Shown: positions 49,033 to 58,389, numbered from the stretch's first letter. The stretch: DNA of 64,000 nucleotides from JADZFO01 sp964512635 (GCA_964512635.1 CAZEJB010000012.1:42213-106212); one strand, 5' to 3'. The notes: generated from the sequence alone by a model not told the origin. Program-made: numbers and translations.

Positions 49033-50502
49033 ATGCGCAACTCACGCAGGCCCCTTTGGCCGGCACTTTTGCTCGCGCTGTTGCTGCTGTTAACTGTTGC
49101 GTCCTGCGGAGGCGGCTCGTCGGCCCCCGATCCGGACAACAACAACAACCCCGGCCAGGGCAATGGCGAGCTGCCCGGTCAGCAGAATGGCAACGGCGGC
49201 GTTTCCGCCGCGCCCTGGAAGGCCCAGGCGCCCGGCGATGTCAACGCCGAAGAAGCGCCACTGGGCACAAACCCGGATTACAACATGACCGAGATTGGGG
49301 GATCAACCAGCTTTGAAGCCGGCCACTCCACCAGCCTGGTCATCATTGGCGGCGACCCGGACTTCAACATCATTGACCTGACGATGGCCAAGGACGGCGT
49401 GGCTGCCAACTTCGATCTGGCAAGTGCGACCTTTAACGAAGGCGAGCCTGTCGACCTGTGGATCAAGTATGAGACCACGGGAACCGACATGACACTCAGC
49501 CGCCACTGGGTCAGCAGCCTGCTGAACCTGAATGCCACCGAGAGCAGCGTTCCGCATGTCAGCCCTGGGACCTACACCGCCAAGCTGGACTGGAACATCC
49601 CGATGGGCACCGCCGGTCAGAACGGTCAGTTCAACTATGATCTGACCTGGAACGCGGTCAACAAGGTCAGCGCCAACTTCCCCTTCAACATCAGTGGCAC
49701 CATCCCTAACACCAAGGAGCGCTATCCGCTGACCGGCGATGCGCAAATCGCGTACGAGGACCTGCTGACGAACTCGGACTATGACTACAACGACTTCGTC
49801 TGTAAGATGAATATGACCGAGTGGCGCCGCAACAGCGACGACGCGCTGATCGAGGTTGACTTCACCGTCAAGGCCCTGGCCCGGGCCGCGGGCTATGACG
49901 CCGCCTGGCAGTTCAACATCAGCAACTCCTTCCCCGGCGCCCAGGTGACGGCGATCGTCAAGCAGTACTATGCCAATGGCACTCTGCGCCACACCACCAA
50001 CTGGAGCAGCAGCAACGGTACCGACCTGCCGATCTTTACGCCGACCCGCGACGCCCTGCCCAACCCGCCGGGCACCTATGCCACCAACGGCATCGCCGGC
50101 ACGCAGTTCGTCAATGGCGATTATGCAACAGTGCAGATCTTCTTCAACCAGCCCTTCACGGGCCAGGCGATGGAGATGCCTTACAACCCGCTGCTGAAGG
50201 TGACCGCCAGCCAGAGCAATGTCTACAGCATCGGCATCTGGAAGCAGAAGGGCGATACGGTCGACACCCAGGGCAACCCGCTGGTTGACAGCAACGGGCG
50301 CCCGCTGGCCTTCGTGGTGCCCACCACTTACGCCTGGCCGCTGGAAGGGATCAACGCCTGGAACGCCTACGACACATATAACAACTGGACCAACTGGATC
50401 AAGACCGCCGGCGCCAATCCGCCGAGCTATATCTGGTACCAGCATGCACCCAGTACCCCAAGCAAGGCCTACAGCCGCGACAAGTTCACGCCATATCCCT
50501 AA
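49033..50502 (+). CDS. LruC-domain lipoprotein, copy C
   Basis: A 489-residue predicted lipoprotein (LLTVASCGGGSSAPDP). It is the closest relative of copy B: linker NPGQGNGELPGQQ, then APLGTNPDYNMTE, NLNATESSVPHVSPGTYTAK, AYEDLLTNSDYDYNDFVCKM, KALARAAGYDAAWQFNISNS, MPYNPLLKV and PLAFVVPTTYAWPLEGINAW. It ends SKAYSRDKFTPYP without the charged tail of B. GGGAGGA acts as ribosome-binding site. The leader contains an inverted ATTCCCC/GGGGAAT pair around 48944-48969. A strong terminator follows at 50579. It is likely surface- or periplasm-exposed through the lipid anchor. Confidence 0.88.
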   Translation: MRNSRRPLWPALLLALLLLLTVASCGGGSSAPDPDNNNNPGQGNGELPGQQNGNGGVSAAPWKAQAPGDVNAEEAPLGTNPDYNMTEIGGSTSFEAGHSTSLVIIGGDPDFNIIDLTMAKDGVAANFDLASATFNEGEPVDLWIKYETTGTDMTLSRHWVSSLLNLNATESSVPHVSPGTYTAKLDWNIPMGTAGQNGQFNYDLTWNAVNKVSANFPFNISGTIPNTKERYPLTGDAQIAYEDLLTNSDYDYNDFVCKMNMTEWRRNSDDALIEVDFTVKALARAAGYDAAWQFNISNSFPGAQVTAIVKQYYANGTLRHTTNWSSSNGTDLPIFTPTRDALPNPPGTYATNGIAGTQFVNGDYATVQIFFNQPFTGQAMEMPYNPLLKVTASQSNVYSIGIWKQKGDTVDTQGNPLVDSNGRPLAFVVPTTYAWPLEGINAWNAYDTYNNWTNWIKTAGANPPSYIWYQHAPSTPSKAYSRDKFTPYP

Positions 50503-50578
50503 AGGGACGGGCCAGAGCCTGTAGATCGGCACTGCATCAAGCTGCGGCTGACTTAAGAAGTCCAGACCGTTTCAGACG

Positions 50579-50604
50579 GCGCCCCGGGAAACCGGGGCGC
50601 TTTT
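50579..50604 (+). terminator. rho-independent terminator of LruC copy C
   Basis: GCGCCCCGG (50579-50587), GAAA loop and CCGGGGCGC (50592-50600), followed by TTTTG. Confidence 0.85.
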
Positions 50605-50617
50605 GCTTGGGGCGGTC

Positions 50618-50646
50618 TTGCGATTGCTTAGCCAGTCGTGTATACT
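50618..50646 (+). promoter_or_regulatory. sigma70-type promoter of DinB-family gene
   Basis: TTGCGA (50618-50623), a 17-base spacer and TATACT (50641-50646), about 30 bases before the ATG at 50676. The leader contains a GAGG ribosome-binding site. Confidence 0.7.
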
Positions 50647-50675
50647 GATTTAACTTAACATTTGTGAGGCAACAG

Positions 50676-51170
50676 ATGTTCACCCAGCAGGCGCTGCTGC
50701 GCTATCACGAACTGGCCTATGAGGGTCTCGACAAGCTGCATGCGCATGTCGCCGGCATGCCGGCGGAGCTGCATAACCGCGCGGTGCCGGGCTTTGGCGT
50801 CGATACGCTGATCAAGCAGCTCTCGCATCTCAGCCAGACCGAGCACTTCTCGGTCATGTCGGCCACCGGCGCGAGCGTCGAGGACTTCGACTTCGAGCCG
50901 CTGGACAGCCTCAGCGCGCTGGGGGCCTACCGCCAGCAGGTGCGCAGCTATACGAGAAACTACATCATGAGCCGCACGGCTGAGCAGCTTAACGTGCCGC
51001 TGGCGATCACGATGTTCGGCCACACCTTCAGCGGCGTGCCGGCGGAGATGATCCTGCATGTGATGACCCACGCCTATCACCACAAAGGCCAGGCGGTGGC
51101 GATGTGCCGCCTGCTGGGCCACCCGGCGCCGCAGACGGACATGTTCTGGATCGAGTTCCAGAACATGTAG
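50676..51170 (+). CDS. DinB-family putative metalloenzyme
   Basis: A 164-residue four-helix DinB/YfiT-type protein. The putative metal ligands are in LIKQLSHLSQTEHFSV (near residue 50) and MTHAYHHKGQAVAMCRLLG (near 130-135), and the last helix ends HPAPQTDMFW. It differs strongly from the DinB protein at 27281, so the two are separate subfamilies. It has a conventional promoter and leader, in contrast to the leaderless genes nearby. Activity unknown. It sits among the LruC lipoprotein genes, but its own promoter and the preceding terminator argue against common transcription. Confidence 0.85.
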   Translation: MFTQQALLRYHELAYEGLDKLHAHVAGMPAELHNRAVPGFGVDTLIKQLSHLSQTEHFSVMSATGASVEDFDFEPLDSLSALGAYRQQVRSYTRNYIMSRTAEQLNVPLAITMFGHTFSGVPAEMILHVMTHAYHHKGQAVAMCRLLGHPAPQTDMFWIEFQNM

Positions 51171-51324
51171 CTGCCCAGAATGGGGCGGGGGACTATGTCC
51201 CGTATCTTCGGCATCCGATCCAAAAGGAGTTACCTGTCAAGCTTCAGCCTGCCAATAACCGGGCGTACTTAGTGCGCCCAGGGACGCCGTTGGGAACATG
51301 CCCCACCACCGAGAAAGGGATGCC

Positions 51325-52251
51325 CTAGCTGTTCAGTGTGATCCCGCCGTTGCCGACCTGAATGATGAGTTGGGCTGTGCCGGCGCCGAGCGTGCCGCTG
51401 GCCTGCTGGCTCATCATGTTCTTGTTCACGCTGCCAGACAAGCTGCCCAGGTTGATCTGGCCGATACTGGTCGTCGCGCTGTAGCTGACCTGGCTGCTGC
51501 CCTCGAGCTTCAGTTTCACCCCGCCATTGCCGAGGTTGATGTGGTGCTGGCCCAGCAGCAGCATGAGCTGTCCTTCCACTGAGCCGTTGCCGACAGTGAT
51601 ATCGGTGCTGGCCGGCTTACCGCGCAGCAGCAGCGAGCCATTGCCCATGTCGGCCTTCAGGGTCCCGCTGCTGTCAATGCTCAGCGCGCCGTTGCCGACG
51701 CTGGCCTCCAGGGCGCAGGCCGCCGGCAGACTAAGGGTCAGTTTGAGCTGCGGCTTGATGCTGGTGACCGCACCATGGTACTTGTCACTGACCGTGACCT
51801 TGCCGCCCTGCTCGTCGATCGTCAGGCTCAGGCTGTCCTGCGGCGCGGGGTTGGGCCCCTTGGCCTTGCTGATCGTCCAGACCGCGCTGGGTGCAACACC
51901 CTCGGCCACCGGGACGATCGTCACGTCAGCGCTGTCCAGCTTCAGCACCAGGGTGGAGACCGCGGCCAGCTCGCGCTGGCCCTTGATTGCATCCTTGTCA
52001 GCTACTTCTGATGTTGCGCCGGACTGCGCCCCGCCAGTTGCTTCCGCCATACTCCCCTCCTGACCCGACGTCGCTGCGCCGGTCTGCTCTGTAGCGTCTC
52101 CGCCGGCCGGCGGAGCTTCCGGGCCCTTCTGCCCCTTGCTGCCAGCCGGACAGCCTGCCAGCAGCAGGGCGGCCACGGCGGCCAGAGTCATGCTGGACAG
52201 TGCCGCGCTTCCGGCCCGCACTGTCTTTTGAGTTGAATGATCCGTCAACAT
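51325..52251 (-). CDS. DUF4097-like beta-repeat lipoprotein
   Basis: A 308-residue predicted lipoprotein (ALLLAGCPAGSKGQ). A linker of about 65 residues rich in Gly, Ala, Thr and Glu precedes a right-handed beta-repeat domain of the DUF4097 kind. Its repeating units are SVGNGALSIDSSG, DMGNGSLLLRGKP, TVGNGSVEGQLML and NLGNGGVKLKLEG, each with a VGNG-type turn. Such domains are common in putative adhesins and envelope proteins. A good promoter (TTGTCG, 17 bases, TAGAGT on the minus strand near 52269-52297) and a GGAGGG ribosome-binding site support the start. Confidence 0.8.
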   Translation of the reverse strand: MLTDHSTQKTVRAGSAALSSMTLAAVAALLLAGCPAGSKGQKGPEAPPAGGDATEQTGAATSGQEGSMAEATGGAQSGATSEVADKDAIKGQRELAAVSTLVLKLDSADVTIVPVAEGVAPSAVWTISKAKGPNPAPQDSLSLTIDEQGGKVTVSDKYHGAVTSIKPQLKLTLSLPAACALEASVGNGALSIDSSGTLKADMGNGSLLLRGKPASTDITVGNGSVEGQLMLLLGQHHINLGNGGVKLKLEGSSQVSYSATTSIGQINLGSLSGSVNKNMMSQQASGTLGAGTAQLIIQVGNGGITLNS

Positions 52252-52268
52252 GTTGTAGTCCCTCCCAA

Positions 52269-52297
52269 TCAGGATGGAACTCTAGCACAACTATCTT
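52269..52297 (-). promoter_or_regulatory. sigma70-type promoter of DUF4097 lipoprotein gene
   Basis: On the minus strand TTGTCG, a 17-base spacer and TAGAGT end about 20 bases before the ATG at 52251. Confidence 0.55.
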
Positions 52298-52392
52298 AAT
52301 GCGACAATAGCTTTTCTTAAGAATGTTCTGCCGTTTTAGGAAGTTTGACTTTCATAATGTTAGAAATAAAAGACGCAAAGCTGAGGCAGCAC

Positions 52393-53577
52393 CTAAACAA
52401 TCTCTTCCAGGGCCTTCAGCAGCTCGTCGGTGTCAGAGGCCAAGGTGTTCCAGCCGAGGCTGATCCTCAGCGTGGCGTTGGCAAACTCCACCGGTACGCC
52501 CATCGCCCGCAGGGTGTGGCTCCCGGCGCTGCCGGACTGCGACTGGCAGGCCGCGCCGGCACCGACGGCGATTCCCCGGGCGTCGAGCTCGCTGGCCAGC
52601 TGTGGCCCGCTGCGTTCACCCGCCAGCTCGGGCGGGAAACTGATGCTGGTGATGTGTGTTGCCCGCCGCGCCGCCGCGCCATTGATCCGCGCCGCCGGCC
52701 AGCGCGCCAGCAGCCGCGCCTCAAGCTGGGCCCGCAGGTCCTCGATATGCGCGGCCTCCTCGGCGGTCGCCAGCTCCAGAGCGGTGATCAGCCCGGCGAT
52801 TGAGGCCAGGTTTTCAGTGCCGGCCCGGGCGCCCTGCTCCTGATGTCCGCCGCAGACGTGCTGGGCCAGCGCTGCGTGCTGGTGCTCCGGCGCCAGCCCG
52901 GCCCAGGGCCCGCGCTGGATCAGGATACCGGCTCCCCGCGGCCCGCCGAACTTGTGCCCGGTGCAGTTAAGCAGCGGGATGGCCTGGTCGCTTTCTATTT
53001 CCGGCAGGCCATGGCCGACCGCGCGAACGGCATCGGTGTGGAAGATGCAGCCGGCGGCGCTGCAGAGCCGGGCGATCTCGCCAACCGGCTGCACCGTGCC
53101 AACTTCATTGTTGACGCTCATCACCGAGATGATGTCGAAGCGTTCCTCGCGCAGGGCCTGTTCGACGACTTCCGGGGGCAGCACACCGTCGCTGGTCACC
53201 GGCAGGACGACCAGCTCGTGCATTTCATCCACCAGCAGCATGGCCGCCGCACGCACCGCCTCATGCTCCAGCGCACTGATGCCGATACGCAGCATTCGCG
53301 GGCCGCGCTTATGCATCAGCATCCGCGCCGCGCCAAACAGCGCGTGGGTATCGCCCTCGGATCCGCCGGAGTTGAAGACCACCGCCTCGGGCCGGCAGGC
53401 AAAGCGCATGGCGGCGCGGTCGCGCAGGCCCTCCAGCGCCTCGCGGCAGGCCCGGCCGTCGCCGTGCGCGCTCATCGGGTTGGCCATCCAGCGCGGCTCG
53501 CTGAGAAAGGGCTGCATCGCGGCAACGGCCTGCGGCTTCATCGGGGTGGATGCTGCGTGGTCCAGATAAACCGTCAT
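52393..53577 (-). CDS. cysteine desulfurase (NifS/IscS family)
   Basis: A 394-residue PLP enzyme that removes sulfur from cysteine for Fe-S clusters or thiolation. It begins TVYLDHAASTPMKPQAVAAM. The PLP-binding Lys is in NCTGHKFGGPRGAGIL (near residue 210). The substrate-binding Arg lies in GARAGTENLASIAG, and the catalytic loop is GAACQSQSGSAGSHTL with Cys near residue 337. The loop is of the short group II-like spacing with extra Ser/Gln. There is no IscU or SufE partner nearby, and no Rrf2 regulator. A TACAAT six bases before the ATG, with no ribosome-binding site, indicates a leaderless mRNA. Confidence 0.92.
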   Translation of the reverse strand: MTVYLDHAASTPMKPQAVAAMQPFLSEPRWMANPMSAHGDGRACREALEGLRDRAAMRFACRPEAVVFNSGGSEGDTHALFGAARMLMHKRGPRMLRIGISALEHEAVRAAAMLLVDEMHELVVLPVTSDGVLPPEVVEQALREERFDIISVMSVNNEVGTVQPVGEIARLCSAAGCIFHTDAVRAVGHGLPEIESDQAIPLLNCTGHKFGGPRGAGILIQRGPWAGLAPEHQHAALAQHVCGGHQEQGARAGTENLASIAGLITALELATAEEAAHIEDLRAQLEARLLARWPAARINGAAARRATHITSISFPPELAGERSGPQLASELDARGIAVGAGAACQSQSGSAGSHTLRAMGVPVEFANATLRISLGWNTLASDTDELLKALEEIV

Positions 53578-53583
53578 GGATCA

Positions 53584-53589
53584 ATTGTA
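53584..53589 (-). promoter_or_regulatory. -10 box, leaderless start of cysteine desulfurase gene
   Basis: On the minus strand TACAAT is followed by six bases and the ATG at 53577. Confidence 0.55.
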
Positions 53590-53600
53590 TTAGGCTACAG

Positions 53601-53629
53601 CCAAAGCAAAGCGCCCCTTGCGGGGCGCT
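53601..53629 (-). terminator. rho-independent terminator of LruC copy D
   Basis: On the minus strand AGCGCCCC, GCAA loop and GGGGCGCT, followed by TTGCTTTGG. It lies about 52 bases after the stop of the 53681 gene and just before the desulfurase promoter. Confidence 0.75.
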
Positions 53630-53680
53630 CTGTTTTCTTGCACTTGGTTCGAGAGTTGGTAGCTGTTTTGGGTCCCTGCT

Positions 53681-55246
53681 TTAGGGATAGGGGGTGAACT
53701 TATCGCGGGTGTAGACCTTGCTCATGTTCGAGGGGGTCTGAGTCCACCACTTGGGGCTGGGCTCAACGGCGTTGGGGTTCGGGTCTTTGATCCAGGCAGC
53801 CCAGGTGTTGTAGCCGCTGAAACACTCCCAGGCCGGCTTGCCTTCAAGCGGCCAGGCATAGGTGTTGGGAACCACGAAGGCCAGCGGACGGCCCTGCGAG
53901 TCGACGAGGTTGTGGCCTTCACTGTCCACCGTGTCGCCCTTCTGCTGCCAGATGCCGATCTTGTAGATGTTGTTCTGGCTGGCGGTCACGCGAAGCAAGG
54001 GGTTGTAAGGCATCGGCTCCCAGGTACCGTAAGGCACCGGGTTGTCGAAGATGATGGTCACGTCAGCATAATCACCGTCAACAAAGGGCGTACCGGCAAC
54101 ACCATTGGCCTGGTAGCTGCCGTTGGCACCAGGAAGGGCCTGCTTGGTCGGGGTGAAGATCGGCAGGTCAGCGCCCTGGCTGGAGAGCCAGGTGACCGGG
54201 CTGCCGTGCGGCGTGCCATTCGCGTAGTACTGCTTGACCGTCGCGTGGACTGTGGCGCCGGGGAAGGCCGAGCTGATGTTGAACTGGTAGTCGCTGCTGT
54301 AACCTGCTACGCGGGCCTTGGCCTTAACGCGCATGGTGATCTGGCCGAGGTCGTTGCTGCCTTCCATGCGCCACTCGGTCATGTTGACGTAGCAGACGAA
54401 GTCGTTGTAATCGTAGTCCGAGTTGACCAGCAGATCCTCGTAGGCAATCTGTGCATCGCCGGTCAGGGGATAGCGCGTGCTGTAGGTACCCGGCTGCGCC
54501 GCGGTGATGCTGTAGGGGAAGTTGGCCGAGGTCAGGGTCTGGGGAGCTCCGTTGTAGTCACGGCTCAGCGTGTACTTGAAGATGTAGTTCGTCCCGACCT
54601 TGCCGAAGGGGGCATAGGAATCGAGCTTAACCACATATTCCGCGCTGGTGTTGTGGGCGATGTTGCTTTGGGTCAGATCGACATTGATATCCGGGGCGCT
54701 CCACCAGCGGTTGGTGACCGTCACACCGGAATCGGCGAAGTACTTGATGTACAGGTCAATCTGCTGGCCTTCGTGGAAGCTGGCCGTCGTCAGGTCCCAG
54801 TTGGGGGCTTGATTATCCGGCATCATGACCAGGTCGATTATCTCAAGCCGACTGTCTTCGCCGCCGCCGACGACCAGGCTGGAGGACTTGGACTCGTCCA
54901 CCGAGACGGTTTCGGGCAGCACGACCTGCATGTTGTACTGCGGATCAGTACCCAGCGGGGCGTACTCGCTGTCCACGTCGCCGGGATCGGTCGCCACCGG
55001 CAGCACGTCGCGGTCGGTCTTAACGCCGTTACCGACGACCACCTGGCTGGTAAAGCCTCCGCCGCCGCCGCCAACCGGGTTGCCCGTGCCGGAGCCGCTG
55101 CTGTTGCCCTGCTGGCCGGGAATGTTGCCATTGCCCTGTCCAACAGTGTCAGGTGTGGCGCTGGATCCGCCGCCGCAGCCTGCCACCATGATGGCAAGCG
55201 ACAAGCAGCAGGCGAGGCCAATGACAGTGTTCGTGTTCTTCAACAT
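53681..55246 (-). CDS. LruC-domain lipoprotein, copy D
   Basis: A 521-residue predicted lipoprotein (LAIMVAGCGGGSSATPD), on the opposite strand to copies A-C. The linker is VGQGNGNIPGQQGNSSGSG with an added Gly-rich stretch. The element APLGTDPQYNMQ, the segment RWWSAPDINVDLTQSNIAHN, AYEDLLVNSDYDYNDFVCYV, KAKARVAGYSSDYQFNISSA, MPYNPLLRV and PLAFVVPNTYAWPLEGKPAW define the same architecture. It also ends VYTRDKFTPYP, like copy C. A GGGGGAG ribosome-binding site favours the ATG at 55246. Inverted placement past three unrelated genes suggests an older duplication or an inversion. Confidence 0.88.
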   Translation of the reverse strand: MLKNTNTVIGLACCLSLAIMVAGCGGGSSATPDTVGQGNGNIPGQQGNSSGSGTGNPVGGGGGGFTSQVVVGNGVKTDRDVLPVATDPGDVDSEYAPLGTDPQYNMQVVLPETVSVDESKSSSLVVGGGEDSRLEIIDLVMMPDNQAPNWDLTTASFHEGQQIDLYIKYFADSGVTVTNRWWSAPDINVDLTQSNIAHNTSAEYVVKLDSYAPFGKVGTNYIFKYTLSRDYNGAPQTLTSANFPYSITAAQPGTYSTRYPLTGDAQIAYEDLLVNSDYDYNDFVCYVNMTEWRMEGSNDLGQITMRVKAKARVAGYSSDYQFNISSAFPGATVHATVKQYYANGTPHGSPVTWLSSQGADLPIFTPTKQALPGANGSYQANGVAGTPFVDGDYADVTIIFDNPVPYGTWEPMPYNPLLRVTASQNNIYKIGIWQQKGDTVDSEGHNLVDSQGRPLAFVVPNTYAWPLEGKPAWECFSGYNTWAAWIKDPNPNAVEPSPKWWTQTPSNMSKVYTRDKFTPYP

Positions 55247-55453
55247 GTCGACTCCCCCGGTAATCACCCAGTATGGGCGTGTTGGTTCCCCCCGGATACT
55301 GCGGCAGCACTGCTGCGCGCGGGGTATTGATAACAGCTAGGGGGGAGTCCTGAAGGAATTCAACAGATGTTTAACGGATCATTCATGCATGGCAAACTGT
55401 TCAAACTATTGCAATAGCGCTTCTGTCACCAACTTTTAACGATGTCTTTTGGC

Positions 55454-58243
55454 TTAAAGTCCCGCTGCGCCCTTGCTGCGGTCGAGTTCACTTTGGAAGT
55501 AGGGGGCGTAATAGTTAAAGGCCTCGGCCTCGCCAAGACGCGTGGCAGCCTCGGCGCTGTCCCCGATATCCAGGGCCAGCCGGGCCAGTCCCAGGGCCGC
55601 CCAGGCCAGTTCCTCCCGGCTGCTCATAGGTGAATGCACAACCGCATCAAAGGCCACCGCGGCGGGCTCCAGCTCGCCGGTCGCCTCAAGCGCAAATCCC
55701 AGCCAGAGCTGGGCCGCTGTGTTCTGCGGATCGATCCGCAGCGCCTCCTGACACAGTGATCGCGCTTCGGGATACTGGCCGAGGGCGTAGTGCGCCTGGG
55801 CCTGGTGTGCCCGCAGGGTCGCGCTTTGGGGCTTGTCGGCAATCGCGCCCTTCAGCAGGGCAACCGCCTTTACCGGGCTGCCCTCATCAAGATAGGCGCT
55901 GCCAAGCATTTCGCTGCGCTGGGGATAGGGGATCTGGGCATTGGCCGGGTCCTCCAGCAGGGAAATCGCCGCAGGTGTATCGCCGCTAAAGTAGAGCGCC
56001 CGTGCAAGAAAGGCGAACAGATCCTTGTGCCCGGGGAAAAGTGTCAGGCCGCGCTGGGCAGCTTCAGCCTGGGCAATGTAGTCCCCGCGCTCTTCAACCA
56101 GACGCAGATAGAGCACAAAGCCGTTGGCATCGACCTGCGGGTGATCCAGCAAAGCCCGGGCCAGCGGCAGGGCGTCCTGACTGCCGCTGAGGCGGTAACC
56201 AAGATAGGCCTCCAGATAGCGCCCCAGATAATTGTCTCCCGCATCGTTCAGCCCGCGCTGGACCGAGGCCAGCGCTTCCGTAAACTGCCCCTGGGCTGAC
56301 TGCATCAGGGCCAGCTCGCTGTAGGCCGTTGGATCGGAGGGCAGTGCCGTAATCAACTGGTCCATGAAGGCCATGCCGTTAACATAATCGCGCTTCTCGA
56401 TCCAGGACAGGGCCAGCTTGTCCACCAGGGCGGCGAAATCACGCTCCGGCAGCTGCGGCCGGGCGCTAAGCACCGCGGCAAGCAGCGGCTCGCTGCGGCC
56501 CTGACGCGCCAGACTCAGCGCGTGCTCGCGGCGCAGTGCGTAATCAGCCGGGTGGAAGGAGATTCCGCGTTCATAAAACGAGGCGGCCAGGTTGGTGTCG
56601 CCGCCCGCCTCTGCGCTGGCCCCGAGACTCAGGTAGAGCCCCGGCTCAGCTGCGCCGAGGCTGTCGAGCCTCCCTGAAAGCAGCTCCAGCGCCTCGCCGC
56701 CGCGTCCCAGGTGCGCCAGCGCCGTCGCCCGCATGCGCAGCAGCTCGAGTTGTTCCGGGAAATCGCGCAGGCCCTGGGCCAAAGTTAGCCCGGCGGCCGA
56801 ATCGCGTCCGTCTTCCAGTTGGAGCCGGGCCAGCAGCAGGCAGGCATCCAGCTGGGGCTCCAGCGCCAGGCCCTTCTCCAGACGCGCCTCGGCATCCTGG
56901 CGCTGCCCCATTCGCAGCAGCAGAGCGCCCCAGGCCGCATAGCCAGGGCCGAAGTCCGGGGCCAGATAGCAGGAACTCTCGTACTGCCGCAGCGCGTGCT
57001 CCAGGTCACCCTGCTCTTCAAGGTACTTGCCATAGGCCAGCCAGATCCGCGGGTCATCTCCGTAGGTGCGCAGATACTGCTGCCAGACCGTATCGCCGCG
57101 CTGCTGGTCCTGGCTGCCGCTGGCGCGGGCCAGCAGGCGCACAAGCTCGGGGTCGTACTGCAGCGCCAGTGACTGGCGATAGGCGTCGCGGGCCTTTTCC
57201 GCCTGGCCGGTGCCTTCATAGAACTGGCCGAGCCGCCGGTTGATGTAGGCCTCTTCGGCCGGCAATGGTGGCGGATCCGAGCCCAGCGCACGCTCGAAGG
57301 CCTGAATCACCGCATTGGAGGGTTCCGCGCTGCGTGCGGCCTGTACACGCTGGGCATCTGCCACGAGGCTGACCGGATGTTCCGGCCACTGCTCCAGCAG
57401 ACTGCGCCAGAGCTGGCTGAGCTCGTCCGCGGCCTGGTCCGACACCTGCGCCGCTGGAAGCTCCGGCTGCAGGCCCAGGGGCTGCAGGTCCAGGCCGGCC
57501 GCGCCAAGCAGGCTGAGCAGCCCGGCCGTCAGTTCGGGTCCGGGGTTCTGCTCGAGGCCGCTGCGCAGGACCGCGCGGGCCGACTCCACTCGACCGCTGG
57601 CCGCCAGCACCCATGAGCTGTAGAGATAGGCCTCGGCGCAGCTTGGATCCTGGTTCTGGGCCTGGCCTAGTTTTGCCAGCACGGCATTGTTACGCTCTTC
57701 AGCCGAGCGGCCGCGCAGGGGCTGCAGCCACTCGATCAGGCCCAGCAGTGCCAGGCTGTGGCTGTCACCGCCAGTCTCCAGCAGCTCAGCCGCCCGCTCG
57801 AGTTTATAGCGCGGCGGTGTTTCGCCAAGACTGAGGCTGCAGAGGGCCGCGCGCTGATCACCGGAGCCGAAGACCAGGGCGCGGGCCTGGGAGAGGACAT
57901 CGCTGTCCACACCAGCACTCCCCGCCTCGGCCAGCGGGCGGGCTTGCTCTGCGGCATTCGCCGGGCTGTCAGCTGGCGGGCCCGCCTCAGTGTCTGGCTC
58001 TTGCAGTTGCGGGTCGATGCCGGGTTGTACTGCTTCGTCGCCTTCCGGCAGGGCCGGTATGGCTACATCAGCCTGGGCGGGGGTCAGAGTGGCCAACAGT
58101 GCAAAAGACAGCAGCAGTACACACAGCCCGCGACACAGCCGCGCAGCGGCCTGCAGCAAGGAGCTTGCTGCCCTTCTGCCGCGCAAAGGCGCTGGGCCCG
58201 CCGGGCGGACTGAGCTGCACCTGCTTACCGGCGCCTGCACCAT
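55454..58243 (-). CDS. large secreted TPR-repeat protein
   Basis: A 929-residue protein with a signal segment (ARLCRGLCVLLLSFALLATL, then AQADVAIPALPEG) and an acidic linker. About twenty TPR-like units follow. Clear repeats include AYLYSSWVLAASGRVESARAV, YGKYLEEQGDLEHALRQYES, AWGALLLRMGQRQDAEARLE, ALAHLGRGGEALELLSGRLD and AHYALGQYPEARSLCQEALR. The order resembles PEP-CTERM/PilW or exopolysaccharide-secretion TPR scaffolds, but no other gene of such a system is adjacent. The ATG at 58243 is preferred because it places the hydrophobic segment closer to the N-terminus. Role: likely a periplasmic scaffold. Confidence 0.78.
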   Translation of the reverse strand: MVQAPVSRCSSVRPAGPAPLRGRRAASSLLQAAARLCRGLCVLLLSFALLATLTPAQADVAIPALPEGDEAVQPGIDPQLQEPDTEAGPPADSPANAAEQARPLAEAGSAGVDSDVLSQARALVFGSGDQRAALCSLSLGETPPRYKLERAAELLETGGDSHSLALLGLIEWLQPLRGRSAEERNNAVLAKLGQAQNQDPSCAEAYLYSSWVLAASGRVESARAVLRSGLEQNPGPELTAGLLSLLGAAGLDLQPLGLQPELPAAQVSDQAADELSQLWRSLLEQWPEHPVSLVADAQRVQAARSAEPSNAVIQAFERALGSDPPPLPAEEAYINRRLGQFYEGTGQAEKARDAYRQSLALQYDPELVRLLARASGSQDQQRGDTVWQQYLRTYGDDPRIWLAYGKYLEEQGDLEHALRQYESSCYLAPDFGPGYAAWGALLLRMGQRQDAEARLEKGLALEPQLDACLLLARLQLEDGRDSAAGLTLAQGLRDFPEQLELLRMRATALAHLGRGGEALELLSGRLDSLGAAEPGLYLSLGASAEAGGDTNLAASFYERGISFHPADYALRREHALSLARQGRSEPLLAAVLSARPQLPERDFAALVDKLALSWIEKRDYVNGMAFMDQLITALPSDPTAYSELALMQSAQGQFTEALASVQRGLNDAGDNYLGRYLEAYLGYRLSGSQDALPLARALLDHPQVDANGFVLYLRLVEERGDYIAQAEAAQRGLTLFPGHKDLFAFLARALYFSGDTPAAISLLEDPANAQIPYPQRSEMLGSAYLDEGSPVKAVALLKGAIADKPQSATLRAHQAQAHYALGQYPEARSLCQEALRIDPQNTAAQLWLGFALEATGELEPAAVAFDAVVHSPMSSREELAWAALGLARLALDIGDSAEAATRLGEAEAFNYYAPYFQSELDRSKGAAGL

Positions 58244-58389
58244 GACTGCTTTAATAGTCGGCAACAAGGATAAGATGCGCAAAGCGCTTGGGCGGTTCAA
58301 GGCAAAATGCTCCGGAAGTCGGAAAGAGCGTCATGCCGGCGCGGCCGCGAAGCTGGCCAACAGTGTCTCCTGGGCAGCTGGCCAGGCGT

